This document shows positions 18,056-26,773 of a stretch of 64,000 nucleotides of DNA, piece by piece. Both the position numbers and the translations under genes were made by a program. The notes beneath the pieces are model-generated. The model did no database searches. It saw nothing but the letters and a program-made list of their open reading frames with translations, and was not told where the DNA came from. The stretch's first letter is position 1. Each line of letters begins with the position of its first letter. The stretch covers positions 235,021 to 299,020 of the forward strand of contig CBINHC010000004.1 of assembly GCA_966250385.1 (NCBI GenBank), given 5' to 3'. This DNA is from DASWTL01 sp966250385 (GTDB taxonomy: Bacteria > Bacteroidota > Bacteroidia > Sphingobacteriales > Sphingobacteriaceae).

Positions 18056-21000
18056 ATGAAGTCTCATTTTTTCGGAATTTCCCTGGTCCTTGTGCTTGCT
18101 GTATCCTCATGCACCGAACCGGCCCTGTTTAAAAAGCTGCCGGCCTCCTATACGGGAATCGAGTTTAATAACCTGATTGCTGAGAATGATTCGATCAACC
18201 CGCTCGATATGGTCAATATCTATAATGGCGGCGGGGTAGGCGTCGGCGACTTCAATAACGACGGTCTGCAGGACCTGTACTTTGCCGGCAACCAGGTCAG
18301 CAATAAGCTTTATCTGAACAAGGGAAATCTCAAATTTGAAGACATAACAGATCGTTCCGGTACCTCAGGCGCCGGAAGATGGTCCAGAGGCGTGTCCGTT
18401 GTGGACATCAATAACGATGGCTGGCCGGATATCTATGTGACCGCCACCCTGATGGCGGACCCTGAGAAGAGAACGAATCTGCTGTACGTGAATGAAGGCA
18501 AGACCTCGGACGGGGTGCCGAAATTCAGGGAATCGGCGGCTGAGTATGGCCTGGACGACAGCTCCCACTCCACAATGGCTGCTTTTTTTGACTACGACAA
18601 TGACGGGGATCTGGATATGTATCTGGTCGTGAACGAGATCCGGCGCGGCGAAAACCCCAACAAATACCGGCCGATCATTACGGACGGTTCCGCTCCCAGC
18701 ACCGGAAAACTGTACAGAAACGACTGGAATGATTCCCTGAAGCACGGGGTCTTTACTGACGTTTCACGCGAAGCCGGAATCACCGTCGAAGGATATGGGC
18801 ATAGCGCAGTAATCCATGACTTCAATGGCGACGGCTGGCCGGACATTTACGTTGCCAATGATTTTGTCAGCAATAATATTCTGTACATCAATAACGGGAA
18901 CGGCACGTTCGCGGACCAGGCTAAACGGTACTTCAAGCACACGGCGGCCAATGCCATGGGAATGGACATTACCGATATCAATAACGACGGTCTGTCAGAT
19001 GTCATTGAGCTGGATATGAATCCCCAGGATAACTACCGGAAGAAGATGATGATGATGGCAAACAGTTACCAGACCTATCAGAACTTCGATTATTACGGTT
19101 ATCAGTACCAGTATGTCCGGAACACGCTCCAGGTCAACCAGGGCGCCACGGTGCTGGAAAATGATACGATCGGCCCGCCTATCTTCAGTGAGGCCGGATT
19201 CTTCAGCGGTATTTCGGAGACGGACTGGAGCTGGACCCCCGTTGTCGCGGATTTCGATAATGACGGACTCCGGGACGTGATCGTCACAAACGGGTATCCC
19301 CGGGATGTTACCGATCACGACTTTACGACGTTCCGGGATCAGGCGCACCTGGTTGCCTCCAAGCAACAGCTGCTCGAGCAGATTCCGGTGATCAAGATCA
19401 ATAATTATGCGTTCCGGAACCAGGGGTCGCTTTCCTTCGCGAACGTCACCAAAAACTGGGGGCTCGACGAACCTGCGTTTTCGAACGGTGCCGTATATGC
19501 GGATCTGGACAATGACGGGGACCTCGATATGGTGGTCAATAATATCAATGATCCTGCATTCGTCTATAAGAATACCGTTCGAGAAAGGAACAGGGAAGAT
19601 AACCATTACCTGCAGATCAGGTTCAAGGGCAGCGGTGAGAACCGGAACGGCCTGGGAGCCTGGGTGCGGATATTTACCGGAACCACGCAGCAGGCCTATG
19701 AAAATACGCCGTACCGCGGTTACCTGTCCAGCGTTTCCGGCGTCGCCCATTTCGGACTCGGCAAAACTGACCGGGTGGATTCGGTGGTCATCACCTGGCC
19801 CGACCGGACCACCCAGGTAATGCGGGATGTGAAGGCGGATCAGCTTCTGGAGGTACGCGCTGAAGAAAGTTCGCCGGTGCCTGTTGCAGCAGGCAGCCCG
19901 CTGGCATCCGGTACCCTGTTCAAGGAAGTTACCCGGCGGCTGGGCGTATCTTACATGCATGAAGCGCGCGATATTGTCGACTTCAATACCCAGAAGCTGC
20001 TTCCCCACAAATTTTCGGAGTACAACCCTGCACTGGCGGTCGGGGATATTAACGGGGACGGGCTTGAGGACTTCGTATCGGGCGGCTCTTCAGACTTCCC
20101 GGCCCAGGTCTTCCTTCAGCAGAAGGACGGAACTTTCCGTCAGCGGACACTCGCGGAGGAACCGGATAATTCCGGCACCTACCAGGATCTTGGTGTCCTG
20201 CTGTTCGATGCCGATATGGACGGAGACCTGGACGTTTACCTGGCCCATGGGGGGTATGAGATCGCTCCGGGCTCGGAATCTTACCAGGACCGGCTTTACC
20301 TCAACGACGGCAAAGGTAAGTTCAGGCTGGCGGCGACAGCACTGCCGGCCAATTTTACCAGTAAATCGGTGGTCAGGGCCGCCGACTTCGACCGGGACGG
20401 CGACCTGGACCTGTTCGTAGGCGGACGGGTCGAGCCGTGGCATTACCCGAAACCGGTATCGAGCGCGATCCTGCGTAACGACAGCAGGAACGGACAGGTT
20501 AAGTTCACGGATGTCACCGCCAGCATCGCCAAAGAACTGCTGAACGCCGGCCTGGTATGCGATGCTGTTTTTACGGACTACGACAATGACGGCTGGCAGG
20601 ATCTTATGCTTGCCGGGGAGTGGATGCCGGTGACCTTCCTGAGAAACAACAAGGGCGTTTTTGAAAATCAGACCGCGTCATCCGGAGTCAGCGAAAAGAT
20701 CGGGTTCTGGAGCTCTATAGCACCCGGCGATTTTGACAACGACGGCGACATGGATTACATCGTCGGTAACCAGGGGGGCAATTCCTTTTACCGTGCCAGC
20801 GAAAATGAGCCGGTGTTTATAACAGCCAAGGATTTCGATAACAACGGCAGCTACGATGCGATCCCGTCCCTGTACCTTCCGGATGCCAAGGGAGCGATGA
20901 AGGAGTTTCCGGCCCATACCCGGGACGATATGGTCAAACAGATCATCAGCATGCGCGTCCGGTTCCAGAACTACAGGTCCTACGCCGTGGCCACGATGGA

Positions 21001-21625
21001 TGAGTTGCTGAGCAAGGAGCAGCGGGAAGGTGCGCTGCGCCTTAAGGCGAACTTTGTTCAGTCCGCTTTCCTCCGGAATGAAGGCAACGGAAGATTTACG
21101 CTCAGCGCACTGCCACAGGAGGCCCAGGTCTCCGTTCTTAATGGGATGGTGGTCGGCGATTTCAACGGTGACGGCAACCTGGATGTCGCCATCAATGGAA
21201 ATGATTTCGGAACAGAAGTTACCGTAGGCCGGTATGATGCGCTGAACGGTTTGGTGCTGCGGGGCGACGGGCAGGGCGGCTTTCATCCGCTGAAAATTGC
21301 CGAAAGCGGCGTGTTCATACCCGGAAACGGGAAAGCCTTCGTAAGTCTCCGTTCGGCATCAGGTGCCGAATTCCTGATCGCCAGCCAGAACCGGGGCCCG
21401 CTGAAGATCTACGAGACTAAGAAGAGCTCAAAAGCGATCCCGGTCCGCCCTGGAGACGTCAGCGCCCTCGTCACCCGGTCAAACGGGAAACAGCAAAAGG
21501 TGGAGCTGCATTATGGAGCCTCTTTCCTTTCCCAGTCAAGCCGGACGATCGGCGTACGCCCGGATATTTCCCGTGTTGAGATCACGGACTCCCGTGGAAA
21601 GACGAGACTGGCCTTCAAGAAATAA
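18056..21625 (+). CDS. FG-GAP/VCBS-repeat lipoprotein with ASPIC/UnbV domain (CRTAC1-like)
   Basis: 1189 residues. Lipobox LAVSSC, lipidated C19. It carries about fourteen calcium-loop repeats of the FG-GAP type, for example DFNNDGLQD, DINNDGWPD, DYDNDGDLD, DFDNDGLRD, DADMDGDLD, DFDRDGDLD and DFNGDGNLD, which build one or two beta propellers. Between the blades, at about residues 525-600, is an ASPIC/UnbV segment (GLGAWVRIFTG, YLSSVSGVAHFGLG, VVITWPDRTTQ). Proteins of this kind are surface or periplasmic adhesin-like or substrate-binding propellers, common next to SusCD pairs; biochemical function is unproven. First gene after the SusCD terminator; spacing to the next gene is 42 bases. Confidence 0.9.
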   Translation: MKSHFFGISLVLVLAVSSCTEPALFKKLPASYTGIEFNNLIAENDSINPLDMVNIYNGGGVGVGDFNNDGLQDLYFAGNQVSNKLYLNKGNLKFEDITDRSGTSGAGRWSRGVSVVDINNDGWPDIYVTATLMADPEKRTNLLYVNEGKTSDGVPKFRESAAEYGLDDSSHSTMAAFFDYDNDGDLDMYLVVNEIRRGENPNKYRPIITDGSAPSTGKLYRNDWNDSLKHGVFTDVSREAGITVEGYGHSAVIHDFNGDGWPDIYVANDFVSNNILYINNGNGTFADQAKRYFKHTAANAMGMDITDINNDGLSDVIELDMNPQDNYRKKMMMMANSYQTYQNFDYYGYQYQYVRNTLQVNQGATVLENDTIGPPIFSEAGFFSGISETDWSWTPVVADFDNDGLRDVIVTNGYPRDVTDHDFTTFRDQAHLVASKQQLLEQIPVIKINNYAFRNQGSLSFANVTKNWGLDEPAFSNGAVYADLDNDGDLDMVVNNINDPAFVYKNTVRERNREDNHYLQIRFKGSGENRNGLGAWVRIFTGTTQQAYENTPYRGYLSSVSGVAHFGLGKTDRVDSVVITWPDRTTQVMRDVKADQLLEVRAEESSPVPVAAGSPLASGTLFKEVTRRLGVSYMHEARDIVDFNTQKLLPHKFSEYNPALAVGDINGDGLEDFVSGGSSDFPAQVFLQQKDGTFRQRTLAEEPDNSGTYQDLGVLLFDADMDGDLDVYLAHGGYEIAPGSESYQDRLYLNDGKGKFRLAATALPANFTSKSVVRAADFDRDGDLDLFVGGRVEPWHYPKPVSSAILRNDSRNGQVKFTDVTASIAKELLNAGLVCDAVFTDYDNDGWQDLMLAGEWMPVTFLRNNKGVFENQTASSGVSEKIGFWSSIAPGDFDNDGDMDYIVGNQGGNSFYRASENEPVFITAKDFDNNGSYDAIPSLYLPDAKGAMKEFPAHTRDDMVKQIISMRVRFQNYRSYAVATMDELLSKEQREGALRLKANFVQSAFLRNEGNGRFTLSALPQEAQVSVLNGMVVGDFNGDGNLDVAINGNDFGTEVTVGRYDALNGLVLRGDGQGGFHPLKIAESGVFIPGNGKAFVSLRSASGAEFLIASQNRGPLKIYETKKSSKAIPVRPGDVSALVTRSNGKQQKVELHYGASFLSQSSRTIGVRPDISRVEITDSRGKTRLAFKK

Positions 21626-21667
21626 CCACGCTCACTACGCTTTAAAAGATAACTACGTTAATTGCCG

Positions 21668-23236
21668 ATGCTAAAAAATAAAAGACTGCCTGTACTGCTT
21701 GTTCTTGCCGCTGCAGTCCTCACGATGGGCCAGCTCTCTTCCTGTAATGACCTTCCAAGAAATAAGACGCACCGGGACGTGCCCGAAAGCAGCATCAGAA
21801 GGGGCAAGAAACTTGCGGCCACCTACTGCCAGTCCTGCCATATGCTGCCGGATCCTTCCATGCTCGATGTGAAAAGCTGGGAAAAGGGCGTCCTGCCCAA
21901 TATGGGCCCCCACCTGGGCATTCATGAATATAACTACCAGGAGTATCCGTCATCACGAAATGATGTCAACGTGGGCCCCGGTTACTATCCGTCGGAGCCG
22001 GTGCTGACGCTGGCCGGGTGGCAGGATATCATCAATTATTACACGGCCACCTCGCCGGACACCCTGATCGCCGATGTTCAGCAGCCGCCCATCCGGACCG
22101 GTCTGAAGCTGTTTGAGCCCAGGGTACCGGAATCGCTGACCTCAGGTCCGGTCACTTCTTTTGTGAAGATCCATGAAGGGGCCGGCGGGCGCGAGGTCAT
22201 CATCAGTTCGCTGAGCAGCGGGCATATCTTCCGGTTTGATTCGAACCTGAAAAAGCTGGATTCGGTCAAAACGGACGGTCCGGTCGTCAGTATGGATATC
22301 AAGGGCGAATCGTTCCTTGCCACCAATATCGGCATGCTGAATCCCAATAACGGCAAGGTCGGGAGCGGTCAGTTCTACAAGCTGGCCGGTAACCAACTGG
22401 TCCCCGACCTATCCGCCGGATTCGGTGAACTGGGCAGGCCCGTACAGATCAGCCGGGCCGACTTTAACCAGGACGGTCGGGAGGATTACCTGATCTGTGA
22501 GTTCGGATTCGTGAAGGGAGCCCTGAGCTGGATGGAGAACCTGGGCGGGGGAGGCTTCCGGAAGCATGTGATCAGGAGTTTCCCCGGGTCCGCCAAAGCG
22601 ATTGTGCGGGACGATAACGGTGACGGGCATCCGGACATATGGGTATTGTTCACCCAGGGTGATGAAGGGATATTCCTGTTCACGAACAACGGTAAGGGAG
22701 AATTCACGACGAAAGAGGTGCTGCGGTTTCCGCCGATGTACGGCTCGTCTTCGTTCGATCTGGTCGACTTCAACAAGGACGGCAAGCTGGATATCATCTA
22801 TACCTGCGGGGATAATGCCGATTATTCACCTGTTTTCAAGCCGTTTCACGGGATGTACATTTATACCGGCAACGGGAAGAACGAATTCCGGCAGGAGTAC
22901 TTTTACCAGATCAACGGTTGCTACAAGGCGATCGCAGAGGACTTTGACGGCGACGGGGATATCGATATCGCGACCATTGCCTATTTTGCCGACTACGAGA
23001 AAAAGCCGGAAGAAGGATTCGTGTATTTCGAAAATACGGACGGAGAGCTGAAGCCATATACCATCCCGGAAACGATGAAGGGAAGGTGGCTGACGATGGA
23101 TTCGGGTGACCTGGACGGCGACGGCAGGACGGACCTGGTCCTCGGTAACTTTTCTGTCGGTCCCATCATGCGGAAACCGGCGTTTAACTGGCGGGAGGGG
23201 CCGCCGTTCCTGGTCCTGAGAAATTTGGGGAAGTGA
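21668..23236 (+). CDS. Lipoprotein joining a c-type heme motif to FG-GAP/VCBS repeats
   Basis: 522 residues. Lipobox QLSSC, lipidated C26. Close behind it is a single c-type heme site CQSCH (C54, C57, H58) in the context GKKLAATYCQSCHMLPDPS, so the N-terminal 110 residues look like a small cytochrome c domain; a Met distal ligand cannot be assigned with certainty. The rest is a propeller with five FG-GAP calcium loops (DFNQDGRED, DDNGDGHPD, DFNKDGKLD, DFDGDGDID, DLDGDGRTD). The heme would let it pass electrons in the periplasm. I chose ATG at 21668, two codons inside a TTG-opened frame. It sits between the ASPIC protein and the haloperoxidase, as expected for a redox partner. Confidence 0.88.
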   Translation: MLKNKRLPVLLVLAAAVLTMGQLSSCNDLPRNKTHRDVPESSIRRGKKLAATYCQSCHMLPDPSMLDVKSWEKGVLPNMGPHLGIHEYNYQEYPSSRNDVNVGPGYYPSEPVLTLAGWQDIINYYTATSPDTLIADVQQPPIRTGLKLFEPRVPESLTSGPVTSFVKIHEGAGGREVIISSLSSGHIFRFDSNLKKLDSVKTDGPVVSMDIKGESFLATNIGMLNPNNGKVGSGQFYKLAGNQLVPDLSAGFGELGRPVQISRADFNQDGREDYLICEFGFVKGALSWMENLGGGGFRKHVIRSFPGSAKAIVRDDNGDGHPDIWVLFTQGDEGIFLFTNNGKGEFTTKEVLRFPPMYGSSSFDLVDFNKDGKLDIIYTCGDNADYSPVFKPFHGMYIYTGNGKNEFRQEYFYQINGCYKAIAEDFDGDGDIDIATIAYFADYEKKPEEGFVYFENTDGELKPYTIPETMKGRWLTMDSGDLDGDGRTDLVLGNFSVGPIMRKPAFNWREGPPFLVLRNLGK

Positions 23237-23318
23237 TAAATATTCTTTAAAATTATACAACTAACCGAACGGCCGGAAGTATCGGGTCCCCGGTGTCCCC
23301 CGGCCGCACTGAACACGT

Positions 23319-24641
23319 ATGATGAGGAAATTTACTTATTTATTTCTGGTTGCCGCAGTCGCCGTTGCGGCGGTTTCGGCCTGCAGAAAAGAAAGCCGGC
23401 CGGTCATGTCCGATACCGAGATCCTGAACAATAACCTGGAGGCTTTGACCAGCGTCATTATCTACGACGTATTCAGTCCGCCGGTCGCCAGCAGAATCTA
23501 TGCCTATGCATCCCTGGCCCAGTATGAGGCGATCCGGTTCGGGAAGGACGGGGACTCATCCATGGCTGCCAGATTTCATGGATTCAAGGCTTTTCCGCAA
23601 CCGGAGCAGGGGAAGGAATATAACTATACGCTTGCTGCCACCAAGGCCTTCTTTACGGTTGTAAGAAAGGTGGTGTTCTCGGTGGATTCGCTGGACGCCT
23701 ATGAAAACCAGGTATACGGGCAGTTCAGAAAGTCTTTGGGCAAGGAAGCCTTTGAGCGCTCCGTCAGCTTCGGGGAAGCGGTCGGGAAAGTGGTGCTGGC
23801 TCGCGCCGCCGAAGATAACTATGCGCAGGGCCGTGCCAAGGTGAAGTTCCTCGGTGAACAGAAACCGGGCCGCTGGCGTCCTACCGCGCCGGATTACCTC
23901 GATGGCGTAGAATGGTGCTGGGGAACGATGAAACCGCTTATTCTGGATCCCTCGGACCTGAAGGAGAACCTTCCGGATCCCCCGGAATACAGCCTGGAGG
24001 AGGGTTCCGAGTATCATAACTCGCTGAAGAGCTTCTACCAGCTGACCAGTAACCTGACCCAGGAACAGAAAGACATTGCGCGGTTCTGGGATGACAACCC
24101 GTTTGTGATCGAGCATGCGGGACATATGATGTTCGGCAACAAGAAGATCACCCCCAATGGCCATTGGATGGGGATCGCCGCCATCGCGGCTGAAAAGTCC
24201 CAGGCCGATCCCGTAAAAACTGCAAAAACCTTCTCGGCCACGGCAGCCGCCATGTATGATGCCTTTATCTGCTGCTGGAACCTGAAGTATATTTATACGA
24301 CCGAACGGCCGATCTCGGTCATCAACGAGAACCTCGACGAGAAGTGGCAGCCGCTGCTTCAGACTCCTCCGTTTCCGGAATATCCCAGCGGGCACAGTAC
24401 CATTACCCGTGCTGCCGCAGAGGTGCTGACCAGGATGTATGGGGAGGACTTTGCATTTGAAGATACCAGTGATCTGAAATATATCGGTATGAAGCGGAGT
24501 TTCAGGTCGTTCCGGGAGGCCGCGGATGAAGCGTCCATCAGCAGGGTTTACGGCGGAATTCATTATCAGTTCAGCGTGGACCAGGGCGCCCGCGACGGCA
24601 AGATGGTAGGCGAGAAGCTGATCAGGAAGCTTGGTATGTAG
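23319..24641 (+). CDS. Vanadium-dependent haloperoxidase / PAP2-family lipoprotein
   Basis: 440 residues. Lipobox AVSAC, lipidated C22. It carries the full vanadate/phosphate-binding signature with correct spacing: K323-x6-R330-P331, PSGH at 356-359 and S408-R409-x5-H415. This layout is shared by vanadium haloperoxidases and PAP2 acid phosphatases; the helical N-terminal extension of about 300 residues matches the haloperoxidase-like branch. Bound to vanadate it would oxidise halides with peroxide; as a phosphatase it would release phosphate. The sequence alone does not decide. Neighbours are redox proteins, which favours the peroxidase reading. The next gene starts 17 bases after its stop. 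Confidence 0.88.
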   Translation: MMRKFTYLFLVAAVAVAAVSACRKESRPVMSDTEILNNNLEALTSVIIYDVFSPPVASRIYAYASLAQYEAIRFGKDGDSSMAARFHGFKAFPQPEQGKEYNYTLAATKAFFTVVRKVVFSVDSLDAYENQVYGQFRKSLGKEAFERSVSFGEAVGKVVLARAAEDNYAQGRAKVKFLGEQKPGRWRPTAPDYLDGVEWCWGTMKPLILDPSDLKENLPDPPEYSLEEGSEYHNSLKSFYQLTSNLTQEQKDIARFWDDNPFVIEHAGHMMFGNKKITPNGHWMGIAAIAAEKSQADPVKTAKTFSATAAAMYDAFICCWNLKYIYTTERPISVINENLDEKWQPLLQTPPFPEYPSGHSTITRAAAEVLTRMYGEDFAFEDTSDLKYIGMKRSFRSFREAADEASISRVYGGIHYQFSVDQGARDGKMVGEKLIRKLGM

Positions 24642-24658
24642 CGGCTAATCGCTGACCT

Positions 24659-26365
24659 ATGAGTTCAAAAGGCAAACAGCAGCATACCTATGACGCGATC
24701 GTCATCGGGTCCGGAATCAGCGGAGGCTGGGCGGCGAAGGAACTGTGTGAAAAGGGCCTGAAGACGCTGGTGCTGGAGCGCGGGAGAAACGTCAAACATT
24801 TGGAAGATTATCCAACCGCGCTCAAGAATCCGTGGGACTTCCCGCATCGCGGCCAGCTGCCGCTGCAGGTGAAGGCCGAGAATCCGGTTGCAAGCCGGTG
24901 CTATGCGTTCGGCGAGGCTACCGAACACTTTTTCGTCAAGGACCGGGAGCATCCCTATATTCAGCAGAAACCGTTTGACTGGATCCGCGGATACCAGGTC
25001 GGCGGTAAATCGCTGTTGTGGGCCCGGCAAACCCAGCGCTGGAGTGCCTATGACTTTGAGGGACCGGCAAGAGACGGTTTCGCCGTCGACTGGCCGATCC
25101 GCTACGAAGATCTGGCCCCCTGGTACAGCCATGTGGAAAGGTTTGCAGGGATCAGCGGGAATTATGACGGACTGGATACCCTTCCGGACGGTGAGTTCCT
25201 GCCGGCATGGGAGATGAATACCGTGGAGAAAAAGATCCGGGAACGCATTCTCGCGCATTACCCGGACCGGAACGTCGTGATCGGCCGCTGTGCGCATCTG
25301 ACCGAACCCCGGGAGGTCCACCTCCGGCAGGGCCGGGGAAGATGCCAGGCCCGGTCGCTCTGTGAGCGGGGTTGTCCCTATGGGGGTTACTTCAGCTCCA
25401 ATGCGTCTACGCTGCCCTGGGCGCAGGAGACCGGAAACCTGACGCTGAAGCCCGGTTCGGTCGTTCATTCCATCATCTATGACGACCTGAAGCAAAAAGC
25501 GGTGGGCGTACGGGTGATCGATTCCGAAACCCTGGCGGCAACCGAGTATTTCGCTCCGGTGATCTTCGTCAACGGCAGCACATTGAATACCAACCTCATC
25601 CTGCTGAATTCCGTATCGGACCGGTTCCCGGAGGGCCTCGGAAACGATAACGGGCTGCTTGGAAAGTACATCGCCTTTCATAATTACAGGGGGTCGCTGA
25701 CTGCCAGGATGGACGGTTACCAGGACTCCTATTACTCGGGCCGGAGACCGACAGCGGTCATGATGCCGAACTTCAGAAATCTTCACCGGCAGGAAATGGA
25801 TTTCCAGCGGGGGTACATGGTATTTTATACCGCATCCCGCGGCTGGGGCGGGTCTCCGGCTGAATCACAGATCGGCGGCGCCTACAAGGATGCCCTTTCG
25901 GAAGCCGGAAGCTGGGGGATTTATATGATGATGCAGGGTGAAACCATTCCTAAGGAAGCCAGCCGCGTCACGCTCAGTAAAGACCGGAAGGACCGCTGGG
26001 GTGTTCCGCTGCTGGAGGTTTCCGTCGGGTATGATGAGAACGACGAAAAACTGCTGAAAGACTTTCTGGAGCAGGGGCGCGAGATGCTCGAGAAGGCCGG
26101 ATGCACCCGGATCAATGTAAATGACAGCGGACAGGCGCCCGGACTCGACATTCATGAGATGGGCGGGGTCCGGATGGGCCGCGACCCGCAGACTTCACTG
26201 CTGAACGGGTACAACCAGCTGCACGCATGTCCCAACGTCTACGTCACGGACGGCGCCTGCATGACCTCCACGGGAACCCAGAATCCATCCTTAACCTATA
26301 TGGCCCTGACGGCCCGGGCGGCGGATCATGCCGCCAGATCCCTGAAATCCGGCGATCTGAGCTGA
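24659..26365 (+). CDS. GMC-family FAD-dependent oxidoreductase
   Basis: 568 residues. FAD-binding dinucleotide motif GSGISGG (17-23), ERGRNVKHL, a second FAD contact GYQVGGKSLLWARQTQRW, and the C-terminal substrate domain with DIHEMGGVRMGRDP and GTQNPSLTYMALTARAA, holding the catalytic His/Asn pair. Three cysteines in RCQARSLCERGCPYGG (C229, C235, C239) resemble the cluster-binding site of membrane-linked GMC dehydrogenases that carry a 3Fe-4S centre. Likely reaction: oxidation of a sugar or alcohol. No signal peptide is visible, and the usual small partner (gluconate-dehydrogenase subunit 3 type) is not adjacent, although its neighbours are exported lipoproteins. Whether it acts in the cytoplasm or is exported with a partner is unresolved. 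Confidence 0.92.
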   Translation: MSSKGKQQHTYDAIVIGSGISGGWAAKELCEKGLKTLVLERGRNVKHLEDYPTALKNPWDFPHRGQLPLQVKAENPVASRCYAFGEATEHFFVKDREHPYIQQKPFDWIRGYQVGGKSLLWARQTQRWSAYDFEGPARDGFAVDWPIRYEDLAPWYSHVERFAGISGNYDGLDTLPDGEFLPAWEMNTVEKKIRERILAHYPDRNVVIGRCAHLTEPREVHLRQGRGRCQARSLCERGCPYGGYFSSNASTLPWAQETGNLTLKPGSVVHSIIYDDLKQKAVGVRVIDSETLAATEYFAPVIFVNGSTLNTNLILLNSVSDRFPEGLGNDNGLLGKYIAFHNYRGSLTARMDGYQDSYYSGRRPTAVMMPNFRNLHRQEMDFQRGYMVFYTASRGWGGSPAESQIGGAYKDALSEAGSWGIYMMMQGETIPKEASRVTLSKDRKDRWGVPLLEVSVGYDENDEKLLKDFLEQGREMLEKAGCTRINVNDSGQAPGLDIHEMGGVRMGRDPQTSLLNGYNQLHACPNVYVTDGACMTSTGTQNPSLTYMALTARAADHAARSLKSGDLS

Positions 26366-26419
26366 ATGGTCTAAAAATGGTCCTTTTATTGCTAGTTTCT
26401 TCTGAAAGAGAAGAATGCT

Positions 26420-26704
26420 ATGAGAAATAATGCAAAAGGAATTATTGGAATGGTTGCCGGTGCAGCAGCTGTCGGTGCGGCGCTGATGTTTTATAAAAGG
26501 AAGGACGGAACTACTCTCGGTTCACATCTTTGGAACTCTGCGCGCGATATGGGCGGAAATATAGGGGGATATGCCGCCAGGATCAAGGACCGGCTTTTGC
26601 ACAATGTTAAGGGACCGGGCGGCGAGGCCGTTTACCTCGATATGTATGACCGCCAGTTCTATGAGAACAACGAGGGCCAGCGGGTGTACCTCGACAATGC
26701 GTAG
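26420..26704 (+). CDS. Small YtxH-like membrane protein
   Basis: 94 residues. A glycine/alanine-rich membrane helix near the N terminus (KGIIGMVAGAAAVGAALMFY, about 6-25) is followed by a basic KRKDG turn and an amphipathic helix, then an acidic/aromatic tail (YLDMYDRQFYENNEG). The layout resembles YtxH-type stress proteins; family membership is tentative. It lies 54 bases after the GMC gene on the same strand and ends at a terminator, so it may be the last gene of the oxidation locus or an independent gene. Confidence 0.65.
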   Translation: MRNNAKGIIGMVAGAAAVGAALMFYKRKDGTTLGSHLWNSARDMGGNIGGYAARIKDRLLHNVKGPGGEAVYLDMYDRQFYENNEGQRVYLDNA

Positions 26705-26711
26705 GACGCAA

Positions 26712-26748
26712 AAAAAAATGGCCGCCTTTACGGGCAGCCATTTTTAGT
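26712..26748. terminator. Bidirectional terminator between the small membrane gene and the helicase
   Basis: An A-rich arm with AAAATGGC pairs with GCCATTTT, closing over an inner GCC/GGC stem and a short loop. It has T runs on both strands and lies between converging stops at 26704 and 26774. Confidence 0.85.
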
Positions 26749-26773
26749 TTTAGTATGATGGTTCGGTCAGAGC

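Noticed and set aside
18995..20008. 337-codon minus-strand frame inside the ASPIC propeller gene
   Set aside because: Antisense to repeated FG-GAP codons, whose complement is naturally stop-poor.
23556..24563. 335-codon minus-strand frame inside the haloperoxidase gene
   Set aside because: Antisense shadow of a gene with a full catalytic signature.
24665..25786. 373-codon minus-strand frame inside the GMC gene
   Set aside because: Antisense to a complete GMC oxidoreductase; Pro/Arg-rich product without domain.
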